Of a stretch of DNA of 64,000 bases, positions 1 to 9,136 are shown one piece after another. This DNA comes from Shewanella donghaensis (GTDB taxonomy: Bacteria; Pseudomonadota; Gammaproteobacteria; Enterobacterales; Shewanellaceae): NCBI RefSeq assembly GCF_007567505.1, contig NZ_CP041783.1:3782001-3846000 (forward strand), given 5' to 3'. How positions within the stretch are numbered: the first letter of the stretch is position 1; each line of letters opens with the position of its first letter. Under the pieces are notes generated by a model, which made no database searches, had not been told where the DNA came from, and worked only from the letters and a program-made list of their open reading frames with translations. Both the position numbers and the translations under genes were made by a program.

Positions 1-1560
1 CTGCGTCATAATCGGTACTTGAACATTGGACTTCATGTATTCAATGATGTCGCTTGGTTCGCGACCCCAAGCTAAATCAGGATCCCATTCTTTACTGGCA
101 ACACCGTCTAAGAAGCTGTTTAAGCCTTCATCCATCCAAGCCCATTGACGTTCATCAGAGTTAACAATCATCGGGAAGTAGTTATGGCCTACTTCATGGA
201 TGACCACCCCAATTAAGAATTGTTTCTCAGAAAGTGTATATGAACGGCTCCCATCATCATGCCAAATAGTACGGGGACCATTGAAACTGATCATAGGGTA
301 TTCCATACCGCCAACAGGTCCATTTACACTGATGGCATTGGGATACGGGTAATCAAAGGTGAAGCGTGAATAAACTTCCATGGTATGGATGACAGATTCC
401 GTTGAATACTTCTCCCATAGTTCACCACCTTCTTTAGGGTAAAACGACATTGCCATCACTTCTGGCATAGTGTCGCCACCTTGCTGATAACCTTTAGCAT
501 CCCAGATAAATTTACGTGAAGAAGCCCATGCAAAATCACGGACATTTTTGGCTTTAAAATGCCACGTCTTTTGACCAGACTGCGTGCTTGACTCATTTTT
601 TAATGCTTCATCAGCTGAAACCACAAAGACAGGGCGTTTTGCATTTTTTGCTTTATTGAGGCGCTGACGCTGGGTTTTAGTCAGCACTTTTTTAGGGTTT
701 TGTAATACACCCGTCGCTGTCACGATATGATCCGCTGGTACGGTCATTTCAACGTCATAGTTACCAAATTCGAGGGTGAACTCACCGCGACCTAAGAACT
801 CTTTATTGTGCCAAGCTTCGTAATCAGAATATGACGATACTCTTGGGAACCACTGAGCCAGTAAGAATATATCATTACCGCCTTTACGCTTATCATCAGG
901 GAAATGCTCATAACCTGAACGTGCGCCAACCGCATCTTCTTCAAGGATATTAAACGCAAATTTAAGACTGATTTTGGTGCTGTCATCTGGCTGTAATGGC
1001 TCAGGTAAATCGACTCGCATTTGCGCGCCATTAATCACATAGTGCAGCTCATTCCCACGGGAGTCAGTAATGGCCGATAACGTATAGCCAAGTTCGACAT
1101 CATCCATAAATTGTTGACGGCGTAAGGTGTTTAAATTGATTTTAGCTGGCGCTTTATCTTGTGCTTTAGCTGTGGCCGTTTTGTTATGCCCTAAACCTGA
1201 AAAGCTACTGCTTCTTTCGGCAATAGAGTCTGATTTAAAACGATTTTGCTCTAGTTGCAGCCATAGGTATTTTAAGGTGTAAGGCGAGTTATTGTGATAA
1301 GTAATCGTCTCTTCGCCTTCAAGGCGACGAGATTTTTCATCGAGCTCAACCCGAATCTTATAGTCAACTTGCTGTTGCCAATAATCTTTACCCGGCTCAC
1401 CAGCAGCGTTGCGGTAATCATTCGGTGTAGGGTGGCTTTCTTCTAATTGGCGAAATTTATCTTGAAAATCGCCTTTGGTTTGCTCGATAGGTGATGCGCT
1501 TACTAATGGTAAACACAATAAACCTAACACTAGCGCGATAGATTGAGGATAAAACGTCAT
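1..1560 (-). CDS. M1 family metallopeptidase (C-terminus cut by window edge)
   Basis: Secreted zinc aminopeptidase-like protein of the M1 (gluzincin) family. The first 520 codons are present; the rest lies beyond base 1. An ATG at 1560 follows a GGAG ribosome site and opens a signal peptide (MTFYPQSIALVLGLLCLPLV). The M1-type N-terminal beta domain follows. The exopeptidase motif appears as GGMEYP (about 295-317) where classical enzymes have GAMEN, and the zinc motif HEVGHNYFP lies around 180-200, with the downstream DEGLNSF supplying the third zinc ligand. The Y/P for N change in the exopeptidase motif is typical of a bacterial M1 subgroup rather than of PepN. Family assignment is firm; the substrate is unknown. 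Confidence 0.9.
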   Translation of the reverse strand, partial: MTFYPQSIALVLGLLCLPLVSASPIEQTKGDFQDKFRQLEESHPTPNDYRNAAGEPGKDYWQQQVDYKIRVELDEKSRRLEGEETITYHNNSPYTLKYLWLQLEQNRFKSDSIAERSSSFSGLGHNKTATAKAQDKAPAKINLNTLRRQQFMDDVELGYTLSAITDSRGNELHYVINGAQMRVDLPEPLQPDDSTKISLKFAFNILEEDAVGARSGYEHFPDDKRKGGNDIFLLAQWFPRVSSYSDYEAWHNKEFLGRGEFTLEFGNYDVEMTVPADHIVTATGVLQNPKKVLTKTQRQRLNKAKNAKRPVFVVSADEALKNESSTQSGQKTWHFKAKNVRDFAWASSRKFIWDAKGYQQGGDTMPEVMAMSFYPKEGGELWEKYSTESVIHTMEVYSRFTFDYPYPNAISVNGPVGGMEYPMISFNGPRTIWHDDGSRSYTLSEKQFLIGVVIHEVGHNYFPMIVNSDERQWAWMDEGLNSFLDGVASKEWDPDLAWGREPSDIIEYMKSNVQVPIMTQ

Positions 1561-2105
1561 GCTAACTCCGTGTGGTCTTTAGGTGCCACATTCTTATATC
1601 GATGAGTGACTCGTAAAAATGATCCATTTTATTGAGGTTCTATTCTTTAGATTCATTAAGTCTTTAGATTCAAATAAGTGAACCAGTGTGATGCTCGGCT
1701 TCACTTCTTATGTTTGTGCTTTGTAAAAGCTAAAAGCAATAATACACTTAGAGTTAACAAAAGTATTAAAAGATACATTTTGTAACGTAATAAATATGAA
1801 AGATGGATTAATTCTAGTTACATCAGCGTTAACTAATTTTAAAACAGGCTGTGGAGGTGATTAATTGGGAATAAAAGACTTTATAAACAGAGGTTAATAA
1901 TTTTATATTACTATTATTGTGGCTAAAGAGGCTTTAGCGATAAAACTCGGTAGTTTATTAAGTTTGGTGATGCTATTAGGCTTAGTAACACAGAGTTAAC
2001 TGCAAGGTAGGTTATTTATCACTCACTGTATTTTAGCCGTACTCTTACCAAGAACGACTATCAAGAACGCTTATCAAAAACCGTTATCAGTGGATTTGGG
2101 GTTTA
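1561..2105. other. Intergenic, no gene recognised
   Basis: AT-rich spacer between the peptidase start and the 3' end of the solute-binding protein gene. It has many stops in all frames and no RNA gene or strong hairpin that I can see. The promoter of the peptidase gene is presumably in the first 150 bases. Confidence 0.5.
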
Positions 2106-2858
2106 CTATTGGCTTAATGGCGGTACATTATCGATGTTTTCAACTTGATATTTATCTAGGATTTGTTGAAACTCTCCAGAATTCTTCAATTTTTCAATAC
2201 CTTGTGAATAAAGCTTCGCTACCTCAATTGAGCCCTGACTAAAGCCGACGTAAAGTGGACTTGGTTCACCAAATGAGCCAGCATATTTCACTTTATCCAT
2301 CAAACCTGATTGTTTCGCTGTGTATTGAATAACCACTTTATTACCGAGTACGACATCAAAGCGGCCTTTGACTAAGCGTTCTAAATTGAGCAATAGTGGC
2401 TGATTACCGGTTGCGGCATAAAAGTCTGTGGAGTGGGCGATTTTATCATTAAGTTTCTCACCGTAGTCGTAGCCTTGAATAATGCCGACTTGTACAGTAT
2501 CAATGTTGTTTAGCTGGTTAAATGACCAAGTTGATTCTGCGGTGGTATAAAAATCGTTGCTGGTATAGCCAATGATTAAGTTGTCGGTAAATAGCTTATA
2601 TTGCGCTACATGGGTGGGCGTTATCGCTAATATGGCATCAATATTACCCTGTTCAACTTCTTTTAAGGCGCGGTTAAAGGGTACGGCTAAAAAGTGAACC
2701 TGCTGATCCATTTCTTCTAATGCACGTCTGGTGAGTTCTGTTACGTAGCCAGTATGTCCTTCACAAATATAAGGACACCAGATGTCTGATGCGATAAGCA
2801 CCGGCTTGGCAAATGCAGTTGAAGAAAACATTAACAATAAAGATAGAAAATATTTCAC
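2106..2858 (-). CDS. Periplasmic solute-binding protein (SBP_bac_3 type), orphan
   Basis: A 250-residue exported protein of the amino-acid-type extracellular solute-binding family. It starts with GTG (no ATG is available) and a signal peptide ending near AFAKP. The SBP_bac_3 pattern follows: an early 'WCPY..ICEGHTGYVTEL' stretch, 'RALKEVEQGNIDAIL' and a late 'FGEPSPLYVGFSQGS'. No ABC permease or ATPase is adjacent, so it may be an orphan sensor-like protein of the kind common in Shewanella. Ligand unknown. It diverges from the quinone oxidoreductase gene across a short spacer with a perfect palindrome. Confidence 0.8.
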   Translation of the reverse strand: MKYFLSLLLMFSSTAFAKPVLIASDIWCPYICEGHTGYVTELTRRALEEMDQQVHFLAVPFNRALKEVEQGNIDAILAITPTHVAQYKLFTDNLIIGYTSNDFYTTAESTWSFNQLNNIDTVQVGIIQGYDYGEKLNDKIAHSTDFYAATGNQPLLLNLERLVKGRFDVVLGNKVVIQYTAKQSGLMDKVKYAGSFGEPSPLYVGFSQGSIEVAKLYSQGIEKLKNSGEFQQILDKYQVENIDNVPPLSQ

Positions 2859-2926
2859 AGTAGATATAGCCTCTATGGAATCTGCTTTGACTTAGGTCAT
2901 AACTGTTGGCTTAGTATCGCCATAGC

Positions 2927-2942
2927 TATATTGATCAATATA
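2927..2942. promoter_or_regulatory. 16-bp perfect palindrome in divergent promoter
   Basis: TATATTGATCAATATA reads identically on both strands. It sits between the divergent start codons at 2858 and about 3034, 69 bases from the former. A dimeric regulator site is plausible. The core TTGATCAA lacks the 4-base spacer of a normal FNR box, so the factor is unknown. Confidence 0.35.
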
Positions 2943-3033
2943 ATAACCTAAAAAAACCGTTTGAAAGAGTAAACTTATCGTTTTCTGGCTTATGGCTCTT
3001 TTTATCACTCACTCGCGTTTATGGATGGAACAA

Positions 3034-4035
3034 ATGACGACGAATCAAATCATGCATGTTCACTACAATCATACCGGCAGCGCCGATGTGATGAACTTCA
3101 GTTATTCATCTCTTCCTGCCTTGGAAGCGGGGCAAGTGATCATAAAAGTACATGCCGCTGGCGTGAATGGCCCTGATATTAAGCAGCGTGAAGGTGCGTA
3201 TCCGCCACCTAAAGGCGCAAGCCCAGTATTAGGCTTAGAAGTGGCGGGAGAAATTATTGCTATGGCTGCAGACGTATCGTGTTGGCAGTTAGGCGATAAT
3301 GTTTGTGCTTTAGTCCCTGGTGGGGGTTATGCCGAACAAGTGATTACCGATGCTTCACATTGTCTACCAATCCCTCAAGGTTATAGCTTTACTCAAGCAG
3401 CGGCATTACCTGAAACCTGTTTTACTGTTTGGGGTAATTTAGTTAATCGCGCAAAACTAACTGCTGGTGAAACTGTGCTTATTCATGGTGGTTCGGGTGG
3501 CATTGGCACAACAGCGATACAAATTGCTAAAGGCCTTGGTGCAGAAGTTTACGCGACCTCAGGAAGTGACGATAAGTGCCAATATTGTGTGGCGCAAGGG
3601 GCTAAGTTAGCGGTTAATTATCAGCAAGCTGATTTTGTTGATCCTATTCTGGAAGCAACCCAAGGCAAAGGCGTCAATGTTGTACTCGATATTGCGGGTG
3701 GCGATTTTATTAATCGCAATTTACAAGTACTCGCATTAGAAGGTCGCATGGTATCCGTTGCTATGCAGCGCGGTATGAAAGCAGAAGTCGATATTTTTAG
3801 GATTATGGCTAAGCGTATTCAATGGACTGGCTCAACGTTAAGACCACAAAGCGTAGCAGCCAAAGCTGAAATCGCCGCAGGGTTGCTGGAAACGGTATGG
3901 CCGTTACTGGAATCGAAACAGGTGAAAATTCATGTGGATAAAGTGTTCCCATTTAGCCAAGTGGTTGAAGCGCATCGGTATATGGAATCGGGTAAGCATC
4001 GAGGCAAAATTATTCTGCAATTGATTGATTGTTAG
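3034..4035 (+). CDS. NAD(P)H:quinone oxidoreductase, zinc-independent MDR family
   Basis: Zeta-crystallin/QOR-like medium-chain reductase, about 333 residues. It has the N-terminal GroES-like fold (GVNGPDIKQREGAYPPP, VLGLEVAGEI) and a Rossmann domain with nucleotide motif 'VLIHGGSGGIGTTAIQIAKG'; the catalytic-zinc cysteine/histidine pattern of alcohol dehydrogenases is absent. It probably reduces quinones or enones with NADPH in the cytosol. The reading frame is open from 2992, but that ATG has no ribosome site; the ATG at 3034, after GGAAC, or 3025 is more likely. The PIG3/TP53I3-like branch fits best. Exact substrate unknown. Confidence 0.85.
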   Translation: MTTNQIMHVHYNHTGSADVMNFSYSSLPALEAGQVIIKVHAAGVNGPDIKQREGAYPPPKGASPVLGLEVAGEIIAMAADVSCWQLGDNVCALVPGGGYAEQVITDASHCLPIPQGYSFTQAAALPETCFTVWGNLVNRAKLTAGETVLIHGGSGGIGTTAIQIAKGLGAEVYATSGSDDKCQYCVAQGAKLAVNYQQADFVDPILEATQGKGVNVVLDIAGGDFINRNLQVLALEGRMVSVAMQRGMKAEVDIFRIMAKRIQWTGSTLRPQSVAAKAEIAAGLLETVWPLLESKQVKIHVDKVFPFSQVVEAHRYMESGKHRGKIILQLIDC

Positions 4036-4522
4036 ATTTAGAGATTTAGAGATTGAGTGATTGAGTGATTTATATTTTCAGATATTCAGTGATTGAGCAA
4101 TACTTGCAGTGTTGTAGCAACAATCTAGTTTAAAAAGCAACGATATCTTGCTTGCCTCAGCTGAAGGGTAAGCAAGAATTGCGCTAACTAGAGTACGTAA
4201 ATTCAAAAAGACTTTTCGGTTAACATCGGCTTGAAGCTTGTCATTTTTGAACTAGATTTGAGTTTATTGATAGTGAGTCAAAACTGAGAGATGTTGGGAT
4301 GATGAGTACTATTTTTTGTCGCTGATTTAAGCTTAGATTGTTAAGACGTTAACGGGATCAAAAAATATAAAAAAGTTCATCAAACATGTATTGATTTTTG
4401 TATCGGTTTTTGATTAATTATCTCTAATAATTCTGCGCTCAACGCGAGGGTTATTTAATCATCTGTGTGCTGATAATTAGCACATTTTTTAGGTATGTGT
4501 TGATTTAAGGGCATTAGCATAT
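4036..4522. other. Intergenic with short imperfect repeats
   Basis: Bases 4037-4090 carry imperfect 8-base repeats (GATTTAGA, GATTGAGT). The rest is AT-rich with no recognisable gene; the promoter of the downstream acidic protein is presumably near 4440-4510. Confidence 0.45.
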
Positions 4523-4966
4523 ATGTATAATACAGCAAAGAAACAAGTATGGTTTGGTGAGCTTCGTACTACACGAGGCACCTCAATTGTCATTCATGAC
4601 AACCAATTACCCGATGCATCTCCAGGTCGAATTTATCTATATAATGTGAGCCGAAATACCATTGGCGAATACGTGGAAGATATCGTTAAAGCTAACTTAC
4701 ATGAGCTGACGACTGATCAAGTTAAAACCTCAAAAGCTGAACATGAAGCGGCGTGGATAGCTGCAAGAGCCGAGTTCCTCGCTAAACATCAAGCGCATAT
4801 GGAGTTATCTTCAGTACCAGACTCAGCTCCGCCTTCTAAAAGTAAAAAATCAGAACCCATTGATAAAGGTCTTGATGAGGTTGTTGATGTTGATGATAAC
4901 GATATGGAGTTTGAAGACGCTGATACAGGTTTTAATGCCACAATGGATGACGATGAGAGTGAATGA
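4523..4966 (+). CDS. Hypothetical protein with very acidic C-terminal tail
   Basis: I do not recognise a named family. The 147-residue product has a basic/mixed N-terminal half (KKQVWFGELRTTRGTSIVIH, RIYLYNVSRNTIGEYV) that looks like a small folded domain, then a helical stretch rich in Ala/Glu (residues about 70-95), and a low-complexity tail dominated by Asp and Glu to the end. There is no signal peptide or membrane segment. Codon use resembles neighbouring genes and a hairpin terminator follows at 5058-5098, which support a real single-gene unit. The acidic tail could bind a basic partner; this is a guess. Confidence 0.7.
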   Translation: MYNTAKKQVWFGELRTTRGTSIVIHDNQLPDASPGRIYLYNVSRNTIGEYVEDIVKANLHELTTDQVKTSKAEHEAAWIAARAEFLAKHQAHMELSSVPDSAPPSKSKKSEPIDKGLDEVVDVDDNDMEFEDADTGFNATMDDDESE

Positions 4967-5057
4967 TTGAGAAAGTAGATGATGTTGAATGAGCGTAAAC
5001 GATAGCCACGGCTAAGTTCTTTATCAGTCATTTACTTTAATCTAGTCTTTTACAAAC

Positions 5058-5098
5058 AAAAACTGGAGGCTGATAGTTAATCATCGCTCCAGTTTTTT
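5058..5098. terminator. Bidirectional rho-independent terminator
   Basis: Inverted repeat AAAAACTGGAG (5058-5068) and CTCCAGTTTTT (5087-5097), with T-runs on both strands. It lies between the convergent acidic-protein gene and galM. Confidence 0.75.
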
Positions 5099-5106
5099 GT
5101 GCATAG

Positions 5107-5142
5107 TTCAGTTGTAAATTCGGTTGTAAGTTCAGTTGTAAG
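5107..5142. repeat. Three 12-bp tandem repeats
   Basis: Units TTCAGTTGTAAA, TTCGGTTGTAAG and TTCAGTTGTAAG follow one another exactly, just before the galM stop codon. One of several short tandem arrays in the window. Confidence 0.75.
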
Positions 5143-5167
5143 CAGTGTTAATACTTAGCGCTACCGC

Positions 5168-6271
5168 TTACATAATCCCAAACTCATAACGACTGTTATG
5201 GCGGTAGGTTTCGCCAGGTTCAATCCATGGTTTACCTGGTAAATCAGCTTGGTTTGGTGAGTCAGGAAGCATTTGCGGCTCGATACAGACTGCTTGATGA
5301 GGCTTATATATCCGCCCATCATAACCTTTTGCGCCATCAAGGAAGTTTGCGCCATACACCTGCACACCGGGTTGATTGGTGTATATGGTCATGGTTCGAC
5401 CTGATTTCGGGCTAGATAAGCAACCAAAGCGAATCATGTTTTTTGTACTAGCATCTGTACTAGTATCTGTACCAACACCAACACCAACACCAACACCAAC
5501 ACCAGCATCAATATTTGAATTAGTTAACACATAGCAATGATCAAAACCATTGGTTGCAGCCAGCTGTGATCTTTGGGTCTGTACCGATAACTTAGTGGCT
5601 TCGGCTAAATCTAAATCACTGCCTGTAGTGGTTTTAATGGTAGTTGGCACGCCGACATCATTCATGGTGAGATACTGCTTAGCATCAACTTGAATGAGAT
5701 GTTCACTATTACTTAAACTCGTGCAGCCTTCTAAATTAAAGTAGCTGTGCTGAGTGAGACTAATCGGGCAGGCTTTATCCACTTTGGCGCACATTTCAAT
5801 AATAAGGTTATTATCATCAAGGCGGTAATCCAGTTGCACAGTGCACTTACCAGGAAAACCCATATCGCCATCTGGGCTTTCAAGGGTTAATCTTACGCCG
5901 TCTTCAAGCGAACTCATATGCCAATGCTTTAAATGAAAACCTTCCGCGCCACCGTGTAAACAGTTAGTCGCTTGGTTTACATCAAGTTGGTATTGAGTGC
6001 CTTTATAATTCAGCGACCCATTAGCAATACGATTAGAATAACGTCCAGCAATAGCGCCTAAATAGCCTTGTTGTTCTAGGTAATCTGCAACGTTATCACA
6101 GCCTAAAACGATGTTTTCACGCTTACCTTGGTTATCTTCAGTCCACAGTGAGTGAATAATTCCACCCAGACTTAACACTTCAATAGCGACCTTGCCATTG
6201 TCAACGCGAATCCGTTCAACCGATCCTCCACGAGGATCTATCCATGGTTCAAGTGTGGTGATCTGTAACAT
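5168..6271 (-). CDS. galM: Aldose 1-epimerase (galactose mutarotase)
   Basis: Interconverts alpha and beta anomers of galactose so that GalK receives its substrate. The 367-residue protein has the GalM landmarks: NRIANG, 'TNCLHGGAEGFHLKHW' (first catalytic His), 'LTQHSYFNLEG' (second His) and 'CIEPQMLPDSPN' (catalytic Glu). It lies 26 bases after galK on the same strand and has its own GAGG ribosome site, so the two form an operon. Oddity: between residues about 255 and 275 there is a (Val-Gly)n run encoded by a hexanucleotide repeat, then a Thr/Ser/Asp-rich stretch. This inserts into a loop and should not disturb the active site. Confidence 0.95.
   Translation of the reverse strand: MLQITTLEPWIDPRGGSVERIRVDNGKVAIEVLSLGGIIHSLWTEDNQGKRENIVLGCDNVADYLEQQGYLGAIAGRYSNRIANGSLNYKGTQYQLDVNQATNCLHGGAEGFHLKHWHMSSLEDGVRLTLESPDGDMGFPGKCTVQLDYRLDDNNLIIEMCAKVDKACPISLTQHSYFNLEGCTSLSNSEHLIQVDAKQYLTMNDVGVPTTIKTTTGSDLDLAEATKLSVQTQRSQLAATNGFDHCYVLTNSNIDAGVGVGVGVGVGTDTSTDASTKNMIRFGCLSSPKSGRTMTIYTNQPGVQVYGANFLDGAKGYDGRIYKPHQAVCIEPQMLPDSPNQADLPGKPWIEPGETYRHNSRYEFGIM
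5477..5512. repeat. Hexanucleotide microsatellite inside galM
   Basis: About six copies of ACCAAC/ACCAACACC phase (GGTGTT on the coding strand) encode the Val-Gly run. Gain or loss of a unit keeps the galM frame. Confidence 0.8.
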
Positions 6272-6297
6272 TTAAGCCTCTAAAGCGATTCGATTAA

Positions 6298-7440
6298 TTA
6301 TTCGATTCTACCTGCGCCGCCGCTGGCAGAGCATAAATAGATAATGGGTTCTAACGATGTTTGTTGTGGGTATTCTTGCTCAACGGCATTAACCACACTG
6401 TCAGTGAGCTCATGATCGATCAATGCGATAACGCAACCATCACTCATTCTTACGCCACCTTTAGTGCCGATAACATCTTTGATGATCCTAACTAAGGTAT
6501 CAATTTCAGGGGTGGTAATTTCAAAGTCATCACGCATGGATTGTTGCGATTGTGCCATTAATTGGCTAAAACGAATAATGTCATTTTGCTCTAATGCCCG
6601 CGCCGCACTGACAGTGCGCTGGTTTTCGCTCAAAACGTGTTTTGCGCGTTGAAATAACTCATCACCCAGTGTTGCTTTTGCTTTATTAAGCTGGGCTAAA
6701 CTGACTTCTCGTAAAGACTCAACCCCCAGCAATTCATTGATTTCTTCACATTGCATCTTACGGGCGTCGAAGCATTCAATTAAGCTTTGGCGATCGATAT
6801 TGGGATCAATAATCACCAGGCTCAAACTTTCAGGGATCGCCACCGGCTCACTGTCTAATTCTAAACAGTCGATCAGTAAAGCATGATCGGCCTCAGCTAA
6901 AGCGCTAATAGTTTGATCCATCATGCCAGATTCAGATTTGATGAACCTATGCTCACCGCGCTGGGCTATTTGGGCAATGGCTAGTGGTGACAAGTGTAAT
7001 TGGCTTGCATAGCTAATAGCGGTGCCAAAGGCAACTTCAAGGGCTGCAGACGATGACATGCCTGCACCTAATGGCACATTGCCAACAATGGCTAAATCAA
7101 GACCTTTTGCTTTCAGTCCTGATTGAAACATTGATGCTGTAAATCCTTTTAAATACTTACCCCAACTGCTTTTATCTTCAGTTGAACTTTCTTCCCCAAA
7201 GCGCCATTGTTCAATTTGACCCGGAAAGGCATCAGTAACGGCTCTAAAAGTATTATCACTGCGATGTTTAACAGCAATAACGGTGTGAAAGTTAATGGCA
7301 GCGGGTAAAACGAATCCTTCGTTATAATCTGTGTGTTCGCCAATTATATTGACGCGACCTGGTGCTTGATACAGATCGTCAGCCGTCGTTCCAAATGTTT
7401 GTACAAACAACTTCATGGCTTGTTGAGCAGGGTTAGACAT
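6298..7440 (-). CDS. galK: Galactokinase
   Basis: Phosphorylates alpha-D-galactose to galactose 1-phosphate with ATP, the first step of the Leloir pathway, in the cytosol. The 380-residue GHMP kinase contains the galactokinase signature 'GRVNIIGEHTDYNEGFVLP' at the N-terminus, the ATP-binding loop 'GNVPLGAGMSSSAALEVAFG' and a C-terminal GGVRMSDGC/ASGGAGR region. Length equals the E. coli enzyme. It is the first gene of galK-galM. galT, galE and a transporter are not in the window. A CRP-like site lies 77 bases upstream of the start codon. Confidence 0.96.
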   Translation of the reverse strand: MSNPAQQAMKLFVQTFGTTADDLYQAPGRVNIIGEHTDYNEGFVLPAAINFHTVIAVKHRSDNTFRAVTDAFPGQIEQWRFGEESSTEDKSSWGKYLKGFTASMFQSGLKAKGLDLAIVGNVPLGAGMSSSAALEVAFGTAISYASQLHLSPLAIAQIAQRGEHRFIKSESGMMDQTISALAEADHALLIDCLELDSEPVAIPESLSLVIIDPNIDRQSLIECFDARKMQCEEINELLGVESLREVSLAQLNKAKATLGDELFQRAKHVLSENQRTVSAARALEQNDIIRFSQLMAQSQQSMRDDFEITTPEIDTLVRIIKDVIGTKGGVRMSDGCVIALIDHELTDSVVNAVEQEYPQQTSLEPIIYLCSASGGAGRIE

Positions 7441-7516
7441 ACAGTTACAGTTCCAAAGAATGCCGAAAAACGAAGTTAACTAAATTGTGTGAATGTAATT
7501 ACTTTGAGCGTGATTA

Positions 7517-7532
7517 TGTGATTTATATCACG
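7517..7532. promoter_or_regulatory. CRP-like binding site upstream of galKM
   Basis: TGTGA-TTTATA-TCACG matches the CRP consensus TGTGA-N6-TCACA at 9 of 10 half-site bases. Its position, about 77-92 bases before the galK ATG, fits an activating site for a sugar operon. Confidence 0.65.
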
Positions 7533-7617
7533 ACTTGCTATTGGCTGTAACTAGCGAAGACTATTTTGATACGATTTGAGGCATTAGATGAGGTTTTTTT
7601 GATTAAATTCATATTCC

Positions 7618-7657
7618 TTGCTGATTTTTATACCTCAAAGGATATATGAATCAGCAA
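7618..7657. terminator. Hairpin after the response-regulator gene
   Basis: Arms TTGCTGATT (7618-7626) and AATCAGCAA (7649-7657) with a 22-base loop, lying between the divergent-facing galK promoter and the end of the regulator gene. No clean T-run on the minus strand, so terminator function is uncertain. Confidence 0.4.
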
Positions 7658-7703
7658 TTAATTTTTTAGACTGTTTTAAAATTCGAACAATATTAGCATG
7701 TCA

Positions 7704-9080
7704 TTATTCATCTTTTTTAGTGATGCGTCTGCTCAGTGCTGATTGGCTTATGCCTAACATTTGCGCTGCCGCAGTTTGGTTATTAGCGGTTCGATTCATC
7801 GCTTCATTAATTAAGGCTTGGCTCATATCGGCCAGTGTTGGCAGTTGCTGCGGGAAAATAATGCCGTTTTGGCTAAATTCTGACGGCGTTTTATGTTCAT
7901 TTATCGCCTCCATAAAAGGCGATATATTGAGCTGAATACCGTCGCTACGAGTGACAGCATCAAATACCATCCCTTTCAGCTCATGCAAATTACCCGGAAA
8001 ATCATAGTCATTTAACTGCTGGGCAAGATTTGAAGGGCACAGTGGAACAGGTAGATTCATTTCGTCTGCCGCAAGGGCGATAAAATGATTAATCAACATG
8101 CCAAAGTCCAATTTACGCTGACGCAGTGGCGGTAAATTAATTTTGTGCGCCCGCAAGCGATACAGTAATTCACGTCTAAACTTGCCCTGTTGGCTGAGTT
8201 TAAGTAAATCCTCTTCGGTTGAAGCGACAATGCGACAATTGACTGGGTATGGTCGGTCGCTGCCAACGGGATAATATTGTTTATGCTGCAATATATCTAA
8301 CAGTTTAGCTTGTGATGCCAAAGGTAAATCAGCCACTTCATTGAGATACAATAAACCATTACCGACTTGGTGCAGGGCACCCGCTTGGGATTTACCAGGT
8401 TCAAGACTCAGTAAACCAAATAGCTGCAGTTCAAAAGCATTCTCGCTAATACCTGCAAGATTGATACTGATAAAAGCAGCATCAGGACAGCATAATTGAT
8501 GACAACTTTTAGCAAATTCCGTTTTACCGGTACCGCTTTCACCCAGCAATAGTATCGGTTCTGGACTGAAAGCTATGGCTTCGAGATAACGAAATTGATC
8601 TAATAGGTTAGGCTCGCAAGTGAGAATATTATTAAACGCATTGGGCTGAGTGAGCGTTTTACTCAAAAAGCTTTCTTTAATGCGTTGATAATTACGCTCA
8701 AGCCCCACAACCTCAAGTGCTTGCCTAACGGTTAAGGCTAAATCTGCGACGTCATCTGTTTTAATGAAGTAGTTATAAGCGCCATGCTTAATGCAGCGCA
8801 CTGCGGTGTCGACTTCATTAACACCAGTGACAATAATCACCCGTGTATTGGGAAAGTCTTTACGAATTAATTCCAGTAAGTCTTCACCGGAATGAAATGG
8901 CATGGTTAAGTCTAACAGCACCAAGGCGTAATCGGTTCCCTCCAAGCGGTTCATCACTTGGCGGCTATCAACACAGGAATCGATAACGGCTTCAGGGACT
9001 AATCGATTAAGGGTTACCGATAAGGTTCTAAGCCAAGATGCTTCATCATCCACTAATAAAATATTGCGCGCTAACTTCAC
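7704..9080 (-). CDS. NtrC/DctD-like response regulator lacking the GAFTGA loop
   Basis: 458 residues: receiver domain (acidic pair D11/D12, phosphoacceptor D57, K107), AAA+ domain (Walker A GESGTGKT at 180-187; RRELLYRL and PPLRQRK regions present) and a C-terminal Fis-type helix-turn-helix (NQTAAAQMLGISQSALSRR). Two key elements are abnormal. The sigma-54 contact loop GAFTGA is replaced by 'GLLSLEPGKSQAGAL' (222-236), and Walker B reads LLYLNE, with Asn where Asp is expected. Classical sigma-54 remodelling therefore seems unlikely; it may act as a DNA-binding regulator of sigma-70 promoters, like TyrR. It follows the sensor kinase gene by 56 bases and faces fccA across it, suggesting a role in fccA control. 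Confidence 0.88.
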   Translation of the reverse strand: MKLARNILLVDDEASWLRTLSVTLNRLVPEAVIDSCVDSRQVMNRLEGTDYALVLLDLTMPFHSGEDLLELIRKDFPNTRVIIVTGVNEVDTAVRCIKHGAYNYFIKTDDVADLALTVRQALEVVGLERNYQRIKESFLSKTLTQPNAFNNILTCEPNLLDQFRYLEAIAFSPEPILLLGESGTGKTEFAKSCHQLCCPDAAFISINLAGISENAFELQLFGLLSLEPGKSQAGALHQVGNGLLYLNEVADLPLASQAKLLDILQHKQYYPVGSDRPYPVNCRIVASTEEDLLKLSQQGKFRRELLYRLRAHKINLPPLRQRKLDFGMLINHFIALAADEMNLPVPLCPSNLAQQLNDYDFPGNLHELKGMVFDAVTRSDGIQLNISPFMEAINEHKTPSEFSQNGIIFPQQLPTLADMSQALINEAMNRTANNQTAAAQMLGISQSALSRRITKKDE

Positions 9081-9136
9081 TGTCCACTCTCCGCTGAGTT
9101 TGATCTCTCAATACTTGTTTCTAATGTCATTTCTTT

